Made by a program: the position numbers and the translations under genes
Shown here: one piece after another, positions 1 to 11,161 of the stretch
Layout of the letters: every line of letters begins with the position of its first letter
Numbering within the stretch: the stretch's first letter is position 1
Source of the DNA: Poteriospumella lacustris
Taxonomy: Eukaryota; Sar; Chrysophyceae; Chromulinales; Dinobryaceae
Assembly: GCA_008000375.1 (NCBI GenBank)
Contig: SMOI01000067.1
Location: 57,249-121,248, forward strand
DNA length: 64,000 nucleotides
Direction of reading: 5' to 3'
Notes under the pieces: model-generated
Seen by the model: only the letters and a program-made list of their open reading frames with translations
What the model was told of the DNA's origin: nothing
The model's database searches: none

Positions 1-472
1 ACATGAAGAGACAGAGGCAGTTTACATTACTTGGCGACATGAAGAGACAGAGGCAGTTTACATTACTTGGCGACATGAAGAGACAGAGGCAGTGTACATT
101 ACTTGGCGACATGAAGAGACAGAGGCAGTTTACATAACTTGGCGACATGAAGAGACAGAGGCAGTGTACATAACTTGGCGACATGAAGAGACAGAGGCAG
201 TTTACATTACTTGGCAACATGAAGAGACAGAGGCAGTTTACATTACTTGGCAACATGAAGAGACAGAGGCAGTTTACATTACTTGGCGACATGAAGAGAC
301 AGAGGCAGTTTACATTACTTGGCGACATGAAGAGACAGAGGCAGTTTACATAACTTGGCGACATGAAGAGACAGAGGCAGTTTACATTACTTGGCGACAT
401 GAAGAGACAGAGGCAGTTTACATTACTTGGCGACATGAAGAGACAGTAACCGAGAAGGCTCTCATCTTTTAA
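1..472 (+). CDS. 3' end of a repeat protein made of 12-residue units (36-bp minisatellite)
   Basis: About 12.4 tandem copies of a 36-bp unit fill positions 1-446. The frame starting at base 2 is open from the window edge to a TAA at 470-472 and encodes repeats of VYITWRHEETEA, then a short unique tail ending ALIF. Only three sites vary between units. Two changes (GTT/GTG, ATT/ATA) are silent in this frame and one is Arg to Gln, while the other two frames contain stops. That fits the last exon of a repeat protein cut by the window edge. It could equally be a non-coding minisatellite that happens to be open. I do not recognise a family. Confidence 0.4.
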   Translation, partial: HEETEAVYITWRHEETEAVYITWRHEETEAVYITWRHEETEAVYITWRHEETEAVYITWRHEETEAVYITWQHEETEAVYITWQHEETEAVYITWRHEETEAVYITWRHEETEAVYITWRHEETEAVYITWRHEETEAVYITWRHEETVTEKALIF

Positions 473-875
473 GTAACCAGGATCAACGGGAAACAGCCGA
501 TTGCTCGGGCAAGGCCTGAGGTGGCGTGTCCACTGCCGCCGGGGTCTGCGATGGCGTGTCAGTCATCGTCAGAACACCAAGCCAGAGCTCGACGGGAATG
601 AAGAGCACCAGTAAGTCACATTCACTGTCAAGCTGCAGACTCGCCGCATGAGGCGATAGGTTCGCCAAGGAGAGGCGCAACGATTGAGAATTTGACGAAT
701 CGCGGGAGAGATCCACCCGAGCGACCTGAAGGTTGACGTTCTCAGCATGTTCCTTCTTCCAGTCGTCCCATGACGATCGAGCGAATACCCCCGTCGACAG
801 GTTACTGACAAGCACCAAATGAAGGCGATGGGCAGCATTGACAACACGGCGCTTGCTCAAGGGCTTGCTCAGAGC
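473..875. other. unassigned stretch between minisatellite and inverted repeat
   Basis: A 125-codon open frame exists on the minus strand (483-860), rich in Leu, Ser and Val. It has no motif I recognise and no similarity to other parts of this window. It may be a gene fragment brought in by rearrangement, since the LRR-derived repeat begins abruptly at about 876. Confidence 0.3.
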
Positions 876-2439
876 AACTACGACGAAGACGACGACGACG
901 ACGACGATGATGGGGCGTTATCGGTGAGCACCGGGTAGTCGTAGTAGCGGTGCGAGCACGGTCTCATCGATTAGCCGTTCGAGTAGTGTGCAGAGTCAAT
1001 CGCATCGCCATCGAGAGACGACCTCCGATGCGGCGAAAGCGAGTGCCAAGGGGCTGTCGCGTCACAAACAATTGACGATCGAGACGTCGTTTCGTGGTCA
1101 AGAACGAACCGGCGTCGTGAAGGCAGAAGCGCTGGATGCCTCGTTGGCAGCCACCACCGCGACGACGTTGTCCTCGTCCCCGTTGGGACGTAAACGATCG
1201 TCGGGTCTGCTGATTCATCGGCCGTCGTTTTACGTGGCACCGGCCTTGTCCGCCCACGAACCACCCCCGCCCCCGGTGCCGTTGTCACCGACGATGCAAA
1301 GCGTGTTGCCCCGTCGCAACCTGAACACCGACTTCGACATCGTCAACGCGTTGATCCAATCGCCATCGTCACAGTCCGCGTTGCGTTCTCCCGGAGGGCG
1401 CCAGGTCTTGCCTTCGTCCGTCGTCCACGGGGGCAACTTCTCCCCCCGCCGAACGAGCAGTGCACGTGGATCGTCGTGGATGCAGCAGCTGTCACCCGGT
1501 GCGTCGAGTGTGTTGTCGTCGACGTCCTCGACGGCGTCGGGTATGTCGACGCTCTCGGCGTCGTTCCGACGTCAGCTACCCGGTTCGTTTGTCAGCAGTT
1601 CGACGCGAGGCCACCGCGATGACGCCGCTGCGATGGATCGCCAAGAGGCGAAGCGGTTACGTCGCATTGCCAAGACAGCGGCTGCGGGCAAAGCGGTCGC
1701 GAGTGCGGCAGCGGGAGGTTTAGACATCGCCGAAGTCAGCGCCTGGGCACAAGCAATTGGTCGTTGTGCGATTTTGTTGCATTTGCTGTTGGCTTTGATA
1801 CAGCAGCCGCAGGTGTCGTTGGCTGCCAATCCGACGTATCACAGTATCTGCGACGAATGGCAGGAGATGGGCTTCATCTTCTACGATTCGGACACGAGTC
1901 TGTTGCCACCGACGTCTTCGTCGTTGTTGTCGACCGCGGCAGTGAACGGTCGACAGAGCATGCATGGGTTGGCGGTGAAGCCGTTTCCGGGTCTGAACGA
2001 GGCTGGCGCTCCCACTACCGCCACCATTGACAATGGGGCGGCGGCGGCGGCGGCGGCGGCTTCACGTCGCTTTCAAGAGCATCGCTTGCATCTGTATCAT
2101 TTCGCAGCGAGCGTTCCACGTCCAGATTTCCTATCGCGCGGCATGGACAACGACGCCGCAGCCGCAGGAGGAGACGACGAGGAAGCCACGTGGCCGACGA
2201 GTCTGATCATGGCGAAGGCCTTTGGTTTGGATGTCACCCGCGCAGACTGTGAGGCGCTGTGGCAGCAGCTGAGCGACTACCACCAGTTGTTCATCCAGTT
2301 GAAGAGTGTGCTCGATTTGGTGACCAGCCCGGCGATGCAAGCGGCCATGGCACCAGGGTCGGTGTCCGTGCTGATCCAACGCGTGCTGCAGACACCTCTG
2401 GGACAACGCGTACGGGAGCATTCGGGTATCCAGCTGTAG
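876..2439 (+). pseudogene. truncated copy 1 of the LRR gene C-terminus
   Basis: This matches the last ~520 codons of the LRR gene at 36643-44773, from the Asp/Glu-rich stretch to the stop. It has no start region. A 2-nt deletion with substitutions after the motif GALSVSTG puts TAG codons in frame at 936-950. Downstream the frame is open from an internal ATG at 988 to 2439 (483 residues). In this copy the frameshift seen at 44080 in the long gene is absent: it reads TGGGCACAAGCA where the parent has TGGCACAGCACA. It is probably a non-functional duplication product, although the 483-residue frame could be expressed if a promoter were captured. Confidence 0.75.
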
Positions 2440-2732
2440 CGCGGCGTGGGTTTCGTCGCACGCTGTAGGCCGTGTGTCGACGGTGTGGTATGAATCTCAC
2501 CCCGCACGATGCTGCGACGCCTCCCACCACAGTATAGATACTGTGTAGTATTCTACTTGGGTGTGGGCAGTGAAAGTAAACGTCAACCTGTATGTTGTTG
2601 GTGTGTGCTGCTCTGAGAAGTACCGTTTGTTTTTGTGTGTCACAAATGGTTGATGTGTGATATACTATATTTAGTTTCAAAGAAGCCTATGACACTGAAA
2701 GAAGACACATGAACTACGTATATTGATGGCTC

Positions 2733-3963
2733 TCATGCAGGTTTGAACAACTTGTCTCGCAATTCACGAACTCCAGCAGCACTTTGAACATTCTCCGAGA
2801 TGATCAAGGAAACAGCTGGAGAGGAAGGAACAATATACAAGTCCTCCTTTGCAACAAAGACATCACGAAACACTTTGTTGGGATAGTCCAATGGGAAACC
2901 CATGGCTTCCAGCTCTGCCTTTGGAATCTTGGTTGTTTGTTTCTCTCTGAAGATGTTGATAATGTGCTTCGTGTTTGCACTGCTGCTGAGAACAGTCTTG
3001 GTGAAAGCTTTAAGAAGAACTGATTCAAGATGATCCTTCACTTGATTCACAATTTCGTCAGTGGCAGTGTTACGCAGAGACAACATGTTGACGACAAGTG
3101 CGTTCAATTTCTTGTAGTGAATTGGTGAGCCCCCAAGCACCTTCCAGACAGGTTCGTCGAGATTGTGACTTTTGAGGAAGTCGATCAAGTCTTTAAATTC
3201 AGGAACAGATTCCATCAGTTCTTTGGACATTGGCTCAACAGCAAATACTATTTCTCGTTCTGTTGCGAGAAGTTCTGGGGGTATAGAGTTCGGTGAACCG
3301 TCCACAACAACTCTCAAACCATATTCATCTGCCAACTCTCTTGCAGCAGCGGGAACATCCGCATACTTCTGACCGCTCAATCTCTCTGGGACACGAATCA
3401 CCACAATTGGGGAGCGCTTAAACAGGATAGAATAGAAGAATAGCAAACGACGAGCACTGCCATCTGCTGAAACCGTGAGTAATCGCAGTCCAGTAAGTGC
3501 GCGAAGGGCTTGATCAACGATAAGGTCTTTATCAGCGCCAGATTTAGTCTACAAACAACAAACATATTATTTAAACAGTCACACAGACAGCAATAGAATA
3601 TGAAAGACAACTTACACCAATTTGCACTACACCGAGGTGGCGGTTCAAAGTCGTGTTGATCAGGCAAGTTTTGCCAATTCCTTTCCCACCAGTAACAGCA
3701 ATGTAGTCATCTTTTCCCATCGACAGAAGCGAATCACTCAACTTCTTGACATCCGATTTCCTGACAGACAAAGGACAGGTAGTCTTGAAATAACTTTTGA
3801 AGCCAAGCGAAAGTGCTCGTCCAAGTCCGACTCGAGGAAGGTACCCAGCGACAGAAACAATAGAACCAAGCGCTACGGTAGAAGCTCCGAGGCCGAGAAT
3901 GGCTTTGCTGTCAGCAGCAGCAAACGAAACAATATCCTTCACACTTCCCAACCAATCTGCCAT
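2733..3963 (-). CDS. P-loop NTPase of unrecognised family, copy A
   Basis: Two exons: 3963-3616 and 3548-2733, with a 67-nt intron (GTAAGT...TTGTAG). The product is 387 residues. An N-terminal hydrophobic stretch (about residues 20-43, Gly/Ala/Val-rich) may be a membrane segment. A Walker A motif GGKGIGKT lies near residue 96. After it come an Arg/Val-rich segment with IVVIRVPERL, where a Walker B acidic pair would be expected but is not obvious, and a helical C-terminal half. The layout loosely resembles STAND/archaeal-ATPase or RHS-like NTPases of protists, but I cannot assign a family. Almost identical to copy B. It converges on LRR fragment 1, as the parental pair at 36.6-46.3 kb does. 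Confidence 0.7.
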
Positions 3964-4331
3964 TTTCGGTCAAGTTCTGAAAGTGTTATGTTCCAAAGAA
4001 GAAAAGAAGGTCGTGGCGATCCTTCGGGAAGAAGGGGGGTTCTTTTCGAAAGAAGAAAAGGAGGTCGTGGCGATCACTTCGGGAGGGACGAGGGATTTTC
4101 ATAGAATTTGGGTAGTATACCCCAAGACCTAGAGAGACCCAACCGTGGCGATCTTCAGTTTGACGCGATGATGATGGTGTTGTGAGTGAGCGTTTCACTT
4201 CACTTCAATCAATATCCAATACTATTCCTAGTATGCCGCACACACGTTTGTTTGTTTGTCTATCAATGTCTATGTATTATTTTGTTTGTGTGTGCTGCTC
4301 TGCGAAGTACCATTTATTTTCGTGTGTAATC
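3964..4331. promoter_or_regulatory. 5' flank of NTPase copy A
   Basis: Shared with copies B, C and D: a purine-rich stretch with a GAAAAGAAGGTCGTGGCGAT unit (tandemly duplicated only here), then a near-palindromic GGGTAGTATACCC box at about 4109-4121 and the sequence AGACCTAGAGAGACCC. Retention in all four copies suggests it holds the promoter. That is an inference from conservation only. Confidence 0.4.
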
Positions 4332-4870
4332 GATGAGACCGTGCTCGCACCGCTACTACGACTACCGCCGGTACTCACCGACAACGCCCCATCGTCGTCG
4401 TCTTCGTCGTCTTCGTCGTAGTCATCTTCGACAATCGCATCGAAGTCGATGTCGTCCACCAAAATCTCTTCGTGGACAACTTCACCGTCGCCGTCGTCTT
4501 CATCGCCACCTGCACCGCCGGGCAGTAGACTGCGACTGCTACGGGTAAACATACCGAACACACCATCGTCCTTCACACGCGACTTGCGACGTCGAAGAAT
4601 CTTCGGCGACGATTGTACCGACGAGAGAGCCTTCTTCGACTTGGATCGCCGGGGTTTGGTCCCGTCGATACCTTCCACCCCAACCGATGATTCTGCTGCT
4701 CCTGCTGCAGCGGTCGTGGTAGACGCCGCCACTGGTGCCGAGACGAGCTGTTGCTGCAATCGAGAGCGAGAACGAGAACGAGACTGTGAGCGAGACCTGG
4801 AGCGCGATCGATTAGATAGTCGCGATGCCGACGACGCACGGGACGACGCACGTGACGAGGCTCTAGCCGT
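4332..4870 (-). pseudogene. LRR-gene fragment (RS-rich and acidic region) inside the inverted-repeat spacer
   Basis: On the minus strand this encodes the Arg-Ser repeat region, the KPRRSKSKKALSS segment and the Asp/Glu tract that correspond to about 42770-43310 of the long LRR gene. After STVSSI the reading frame runs into a sequence resembling the LRR gene's 3' UTR (TGTGTGCTGCTCTG), so two non-adjacent parts have been joined. It has no start or 3' portion and is best read as a rearranged fragment. Confidence 0.75.
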
Positions 4871-4889
4871 CGCTGTCAGCATAACGCAT

Positions 4890-5074
4890 GAGCCGTCGCT
4901 GTCAGCATAACGGCCAGCACCATCCCGTCTGCGCTCAGAGTGACACAGCACAGGCGCCGAACACATCGTCCATCGACAGTCCAGATACCGCAACGTCAAT
5001 GGTGCAGCTGGGCGCGTCTCCGGCTTCACTGCGGATGAGAGGCTGGGCGAGCACGCGTATCTGTCGAGCGACGG
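4890..5074 (+). repeat. 185-bp dispersed direct repeat, copy 1
   Basis: About 185 bp, from GAGCCGTCGCTGTCAGC to CTGTCGAGCGACGG, recurs in the same orientation at 8847-9034 with scattered substitutions. In this copy a ~22-bp piece at its left edge is repeated in tandem (4867-4909). No protein is recognisable. Confidence 0.8.
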
Positions 5075-5209
5075 GAGCGACCGGATTCCAGCTGACGATG
5101 AGCTGAGCTGGTGACTCGCATACCGCGTCGGATGAGACGTGGACAACGTCGTCGGAGACAGTGTGGGGCGCAACACCCAACGGTCGCCAGTCGTCCACCG
5201 TCGCGTCGA

Positions 5210-8200
5210 ATTGATAGACAAACAAACAAACGTGTGTGCGGCATACTAGGAATAGTATTGGATATTGATTGAAGTGAAGTGAAACGCTCACTCACAACAC
5301 CATCATCATCGCGTCAAACTGAAGATCGCCACGGTTGGGTCTCTCTAGGTCTTGGGGTATACTACCCAAATTCTATGAAAATCCCTCGTCCCTCCCGAAG
5401 TGATCGCCACGACCTTCTTTTCTTCTTTGGGACAGAACACTTCAGAACTTGACCGAAAATGGCAGATTGGTTGGGAAGTGTGAAGGATATTGTTTCGTTT
5501 GCTGCTGACAGCAAAGCCATTCTCGGCCTCGGAGCTTCTACCGTAGCGCTTGGTTCTATTGTTTCTGTCGCTGGGTACCTTCCTCGAGTCGGACTTGGAC
5601 GAGCACTTTCGCTTGGCTTCAAAAGTTATTTCAAGACTACCTGTCCTTTGTCTGTCAGGAAATCGGATGTCAAGAAGTTGAGTGATTCGCTTCTGTCGAT
5701 GGGAAAAGATGACTACATTGCTGTTACTGGTGGGAAAGGAATTGGCAAAACTTGCCTGATCAACACGACTTTGAACCGCCACCTCGGTGTAGTGCAAATT
5801 GGTGTAAGTTGTCTTTCATATTCTATTGCTGTCTGTGTGACTGTTTAAATAATATGTTTGTTGTTTGTAGACTAAATCTGGCGCTGATAAAGACCTTATC
5901 GTTGATCAAGCCCTTCGCGCACTTACTGGACTGCGATTACTCACGGTTTCAGCAGATGGCAGTGCTCGTCGTTTGCTATTCTTCTATTCTATCCTGTTTA
6001 AGCGCTCCCCAATTGTGGTGATTCGTGTCCCAGAGAGATTGAGCGGTCAGAAGTATGCGGATGTTCCCGCTGCTGCAAGAGAGTTGGCAGATGAATATGG
6101 TTTGAGAGTTGTTGTGGACGGTTCACCGAACTCTATACCCCCAGAACTTCTCGCAACAGAACGAGAAATAGTATTTGCTGTTGAGCCAATGTCCAAAGAA
6201 CTGATGGAATCTGTTCCTGAATTTAAAGACTTGATCGACTTCCTCAAAAGTCACAATCTCGACGAACCTGTCTGGAAGGTGCTTGGGGGCTCACCAATTC
6301 ACTACAAGAAATTGAACGCACTTGTCGTCAACATGTTGTCTCTGCGTAACACTGCCACTGACGAAATTGTGAATCAAGTGAAGGATCATCTTGAATCAGT
6401 TCTTCTTAAAGCTTTCACCAAGACTGTTCTCAGCAGCAGTGCAAACACGAAGCACATTATCAACATCTTCAGAGAGAAACAAACAACCAAGATTCCAAAG
6501 GCAGAGCTGGAAGCCATGGGTTTCCCATTGGACTATCCCAACAAAGTGTTTCGTGATGTCTTTGTTGCAAAGGAGGACTTGTATATTGTTCCTTCCTCTC
6601 CAGCTGTTTCCTTGATCATCTCGGAGAATGTTCAAAGTGCTGCTGGAGTTCGTGAATTGCGAGACAAGTTGTTCAAACCTGCATGAGAGCCATCAATATA
6701 CGTAGTTCATGTGTCTTCTTTCAGTGTCATAGGCTTCTTTGAAACTAAATATAGTATATCACACATCAACCATTTGTGACACACAAAAACAAACGGTACT
6801 TCTCAGAGCAGCACACACCAACAACATACAGGTTGACGTTTACTTTCACTGCCCACACCCAAGTAGAATACTACACAGTATCTATACTGTGGTGGGAGGC
6901 GTCGCAGCATCGTGCGGGGTGAGATTCATACCACACCGTCGACACACGGCCTACAGCGTGCGACGAAACCCACGCCGCGCTACAGCTGGATACCCGAATG
7001 CTCCCGTACGCGTTGTCCCAGAGGTGTCTGCAGCACGCGTTGGATCAGCACGGACACCGACCCTGGTGCCATGGCCGCTTGCATCGCCGGGCTGGTCACC
7101 AAATCGAGCACACTCTTCAACTGGATGAACAACTGGTGGTAGTCGCTCAGCTGCTGCCACAGCGCCTCACAGTCTGCGCGGGTGACATCCAAACCAAAGG
7201 CCTTCGCCATGATCAGACTCGTCGGCCACGTGGCTTCCTCGTCGTCTCCTCCTGCGGCTGCGGCGTCGTTGTCCATGCCGCGCGATAGGAAATCTGGACG
7301 TGGAACGCTCGCTGCGAAATGAAACAGATGCAAGCGATGCTCTTGAAAGCGACGTGAAGCCGCCGCCGCCGCCGCCCCATCGTCAATGGTGGAGGGAGCG
7401 CCAGCCTCGTCCAGACCCGGAAACGGCTTCACCGCCAACCCATGCGTGCTCTGTCGACCGTTCACTGCCGCGGTCGACAACGACAGCGACGACGAAGACG
7501 TCGTCGGTGGCAACAGACTCGTGTCCGAATCGTAGAAGATGAAGCCCATCTCCTGCCATTCGTCGCAGATACTGTGATACGTCGGATTGGCCGCCAACGA
7601 CACCTGCGGCTGCTGCATCAAATCCAACAGCAAATGCAACAAAATCGCACAACGACCAATCGCTTGTCGACTGTGCTGTGCCAGGCGTTGACTTCGGCGA
7701 TGTCCAATCCTCCCGCTGCCGCACTCGCAACCGCTTTGCCCGCAGCCGCTGTCTTGGCAGTGCGACGCAACCGCTTCGCCTCTTGGCGATCCATCGCGGC
7801 GGCGTCATCGCGGTGGCCTCGCGTCGAACTGCTGGCAAACGAACCGGGTAGCTGACGTCGGAACGACGCCGAGAGCGTCGACATACCCGACGCCGTCGAG
7901 GACGTCGACGACAACACACTCGACGCACCGGGTGACAGCTGCTGCATCCACGACGATCCACGTGCACTGCTCGTTCGGCGGGGGGAGAAGTTGCCCCCGT
8001 GGACGACGGACGAAGGCAAGACCTGGCGCCCTCCGGGAGAACGCAACGCGGACTGTGACGATGGCGATTGGATCAACGCGTTGACGATGTCGAAGTCGGT
8101 GTTCAGGTTGCGACGGGGCAACACGCTTTGCATCGTCGGTGACAACGGCACCGGGGGCGGGGGTGGTTCGTGGGCGGACAAGGCCGGTGCCACGTAAAAC

Positions 8201-8549
8201 GACGGCCGATGAATCAGCAGACCCGACGATCGTTTACGTCCCAACGGGGACGAGGACAACGTCGTCGCGGTGGTGGCTGCCAACGAGGCATCCAGCGCTT
8301 CTGCCTTCACGACGCCGGTTCGTTCTTGACCACGAAACGACGTCTCGATCGTCAATTGTTTGTGACGCGACAGCCCCTTGGCACTCGCTTTCGCCGCATC
8401 GGAGGTCGTCTCTCGATGGCGATGCGATTGACTCTGCACACTACTCGAACGGCTAATCGATGAGACCGTGCTCGCACCGCTACTACGACTACCCGGTGCT
8501 CACCGATAACGCCCCATCATCGTCGTCGTCGTCGTCGTCGTCTTCGTCG
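5210..8549 (-). repeat. right arm of large inverted repeat
   Basis: Reverse-complement partner of 876-4267. The LRR-derived part of this arm matches the long LRR gene (36643-44773) better than the left arm does: both share the frameshift near 44080 and several residues. Yet it shares the premature stops after STG with the left arm. Such mosaic relationships point to gene conversion among the copies. Confidence 0.88.
5459..6686 (+). CDS. P-loop NTPase of unrecognised family, copy B
   Basis: Two exons: 5459-5803 and 5871-6686, with a 67-nt intron. The product is 386 residues. It differs from copy A by loss of one alanine codon in an Ala-Ala-Asp run near residue 18. The Walker A motif GGKGIGKT and all later sequence are intact, so it should encode a full-length protein. 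It is head-to-head with copy A across the 942-bp spacer plus both 5' flanks. Function unknown; as for copy A, no clear Walker B acidic pair is visible. Confidence 0.7.
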
Positions 8550-8788
8550 TAGTCATCTTCGACAATCGCATCGAAGTCGATGTCGTCCACCAAAAGCTCT
8601 TCACCGTCACTGCTGCGGCAATCAAGACCGAGAGCGAGACTGTGAGCGAGACCTGGAGCGCGATCGATCAGATCGTCGCGATGCCGACGGCGCTCGTGAC
8701 GACGCACGCGACGAAGCTCTACTGCTGCTGACCGACACGTGGTCCAACGAATCTTCCAAATCCGACTACGACCGTTCGTAGGCTTCCA
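6980..8788 (-). pseudogene. truncated copy 2 of the LRR gene C-terminus
   Basis: On the minus strand this matches the C-terminal third of the LRR gene. It carries the same in-frame stops after the acidic STG motif as copy 1. At 7681-7682 it also carries the same missing G as the long gene (two C's on the plus strand where three would keep the frame), splitting it into frames 8439-7618 and 7642-6980. Beyond 8549 it continues into the acidic and Arg/Ser regions with about 290 bp deleted relative to 42870-43160, and ends near 8788. It is a decayed duplicate. Confidence 0.75.
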
Positions 8789-9253
8789 GGACCGCTGGAC
8801 CTAGTCGGACACCTTCAACGAGTCCTTCACCTCCGAGTTGTCGGTCGAGCCGTCGCTGTCAGCGTAACGGCTAGCACCATCCCGTCTGCGCTCAGAGTGG
8901 CACAGCCCAGGCACCGAACACATCGCCCATCGACAGTCCAGATACCACGCGTCACTGGTGCAGCTGGGTTCGAGCGTCTCCGGTTCCACTGCGGATGAGA
9001 GGCTGGGCGATGACGCGTATCTGTCGAGCGACGGCCACTAGACGGCGTTGCCTAGCGTGGTCGGTTACCAGGAAATCGAGTATCGCCTCTCGATTCGGAT
9101 TCGGCACTGATATTGGGCGCGATGTGGTCATGTTCATTCACGGTTCATGGCTTTATATCTATCTGATCGACACACACCTTAAAGTGAAACGCTCACTCAC
9201 AACGCCATCGTCATCGCGTCAAACTGAAGATCGCCATGGTTGGGTCTCTCCAG
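8789..9253. other. non-coding stretch with second copy of the 185-bp repeat
   Basis: Holds the dispersed repeat (8847-9034). From about 9185 it holds the conserved 5' flank of NTPase copy C up to GGGTCTCTC, where the terminal-inverted-repeat element interrupts it. No gene is supported here. Confidence 0.6.
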
Positions 9254-11039
9254 GCACTCTCTAACAGCGTGGATTTCCAAGCCTGAAAAGTCCAAGTCCG
9301 GAGGGCGGACTTTGACCGAACTCGAGTCTCCCCTTCGGGAATTGCGACTTTTTCGAAAAGTTGCTCAAATCGTGCCAAAACAACGACTTTTACATCGTCA
9401 TCGTGTCAGTGTGTGACTGAGCTTGTTGTTGTGAGAAGGTTGATTGACTGCTATCGATTATTCCACAAATGGTCTTTCAAACGGTGATCCAAATCTTCGC
9501 TGGCCGTCGGGGTTAGTTTCTTGTGGTGAGGAAGATGAAGTCCATGGCGTGAATTACGACAGTGAAGTCGACGAGATTGAAATGGACAATACGGACAACC
9601 ACGCACTTGGTCGAAATGCTTCGCTGGTGTCGCAGCGAGAGAACCACAGCTATCCAACCTGTTGATTTGGTGCGGTTGCTACAATTCGCCTGTAGTCTTC
9701 GTTCCAAGGTGCTGGTGTTTCCCATCGATTCGCTCTGGTTACGAATTTGGGATAACAAACAGGATGAGCGTAGTTGGTTTCAATACAACTCGACCGGACC
9801 TGGAACAGAAAAAGTTCCTTATCCTTTGGTGCATCCACAATTTGAAAGGGCGGGGGAAATCCTGCATTCAGTTCATCTCGAAAAATGAGTTCGAGATTGG
9901 TGCCTACATCTTAATCTTCATGTTCCCATTACAATCGGCGGATTGGTAGAACATGGAAAACAATTGTGATGGTTGGCTTGAGTAGGATGGAATTGAAGCC
10001 CTTTTATTCACAAGAGTTCACCATGGACAGTGTCGATAATCGCGTCATCGATGCTCTTGACCGCATCAACTCCTTCCTTGAAAACTTCTTCCCTTTCAAG
10101 TTCTGCAAGATCTGCATCGTCAAGATCTATATCATCGTTTGCATCGTTGTGATCTAAAACATCACCATTTGCGTCTGGTTCTCCCGCATAGTTGTCTGCG
10201 CCATCTTCTCCTGCATTTTCATTTTCTCTCTCGCTTGTGTCTTTATTCCTCTTTAGAAATTCCTGGCGTTGTTTCGCTTTGATGTAATGGGTGCAAATAT
10301 CTTCATTTTCCGATGCTGATCGTGCACAAGACTGTATGATGAGCACTAAATAAACTCATCTCCTGGAATGTTCCCCATAAAATCATCGCTCTGACAGTCA
10401 GTCATAACTGCCACTGTGGCTTTGAAGAGTTTAGCGATTTCCTCGTCATACTCGGGAATGATCAAGTAGTTCTCGTCAATGTACTGCAGCCGCCCATGGT
10501 GGTTGTTGATAGTGTTTCTTTCTTTGTTGCTCGGACCATTTCTGCCCATGTCTCCCTCCCTCGTGTCTTCCTTTTGGCGGGAGATTGCCTGTCGTCGCTT
10601 CACGGACTCTTCCTTGTCATGATCCGCCTTCATCTCCTCGATCGTCTGCATGCCACAGGAAGTGGTTACTGCTAAAGTCCACCTCTGCTTTTTCGATGAA
10701 GATGAGATCCAGTTATTTTGCAACTGTTCTGGATCGTTGTGGCGATCCATCTCATCGAACTGCTTTTCCGTTTTCCTTTGGTAATATTGCTCTTTGCTTC
10801 CTCCACCCGCTGACGTCATGATTCTTCAAGTCAATGGTTGTGTCCTGTTGTCTTCGTAATAGCAATGTTTGAAGTGGTTTGGTGAGGACTTCGACACTGC
10901 TTCTCCTCACTCATTCAGTCCAACCATGAGGGAAGTCGATGTTTCGAGAAGGAGCGAAAAGTAGGGGTTTGCACGCGCCGTTTCAAGTTATCGCGACTTG
11001 GACTTTTCAGGCGTGGAAATCCACGTTGTTAGAGAGTGC
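9254..11039. mobile_element. 1,786-bp DNA element with 45-bp terminal inverted repeats
   Basis: Positions 9254-9298 and the reverse complement of 10995-11039 agree at 43 of 45 bases and begin GCACTCTCTAAC. CAG flanks both ends (9251-9253 and 11040-11042). The same site in NTPase copies A, B and D reads uninterrupted CTCTCTAGGTCTTGG, so this is a clean insertion with a filled and an empty allele. The target duplication is 3 bp (CAG), or 5 bp (CCAGG) if the element is taken to start at CACTC. The CACT start recalls CACTA/EnSpm elements, but no transposase is visible, so the superfamily stays open. Confidence 0.85.
10008..10819 (-). pseudogene. charged two-part ORF inside the TIR element
   Basis: Two minus-strand frames, 10819-10346 (157 residues, Lys/Gln/Glu-rich) and 10346-10008 (112 residues, very Asp/Glu/Asn-rich), abut in different frames. 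No credible intron joins them: the possible GT-AG span is only about 30 nt. Together they could be the remains of an element-encoded or captured protein. No DDE-transposase motif is visible. On the plus strand, 9444-9950 also has short overlapping frames without recognisable motifs. Confidence 0.3.
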
Positions 11040-11161
11040 CAGGTCTTGGGGATACACTACCCAGATTCTGTTCAGCCATGAAAATTCCCCTCCAGAGAGT
11101 CCCGAAGGATCGCCACGACCTTCTGGAACAGAACACTTTCAGAACTTGACCGAAAAACAAA

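Larger units (their letters stand above)
876..4267 (+). repeat. left arm of large inverted repeat
   Basis: The reverse complement of this stretch reappears at about 5210-8549. The arms contain an LRR-gene C-terminal fragment, its 3' flank and a complete NTPase gene with its 5' flank. The inner boundary is sharp: identity stops after CTATCAAT at 4267, matched by ATTGATAG at 5210. The arms differ by small indels, for example alanine-repeat length and a 3-nt difference in the NTPase. This is therefore a real, ageing duplication, not a mirrored sequencing read. Confidence 0.9.

Noticed and set aside
1-446. CRISPR array
   Set aside because: The 36-bp units are contiguous with no unique spacers, in a eukaryotic contig. 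It is a minisatellite.
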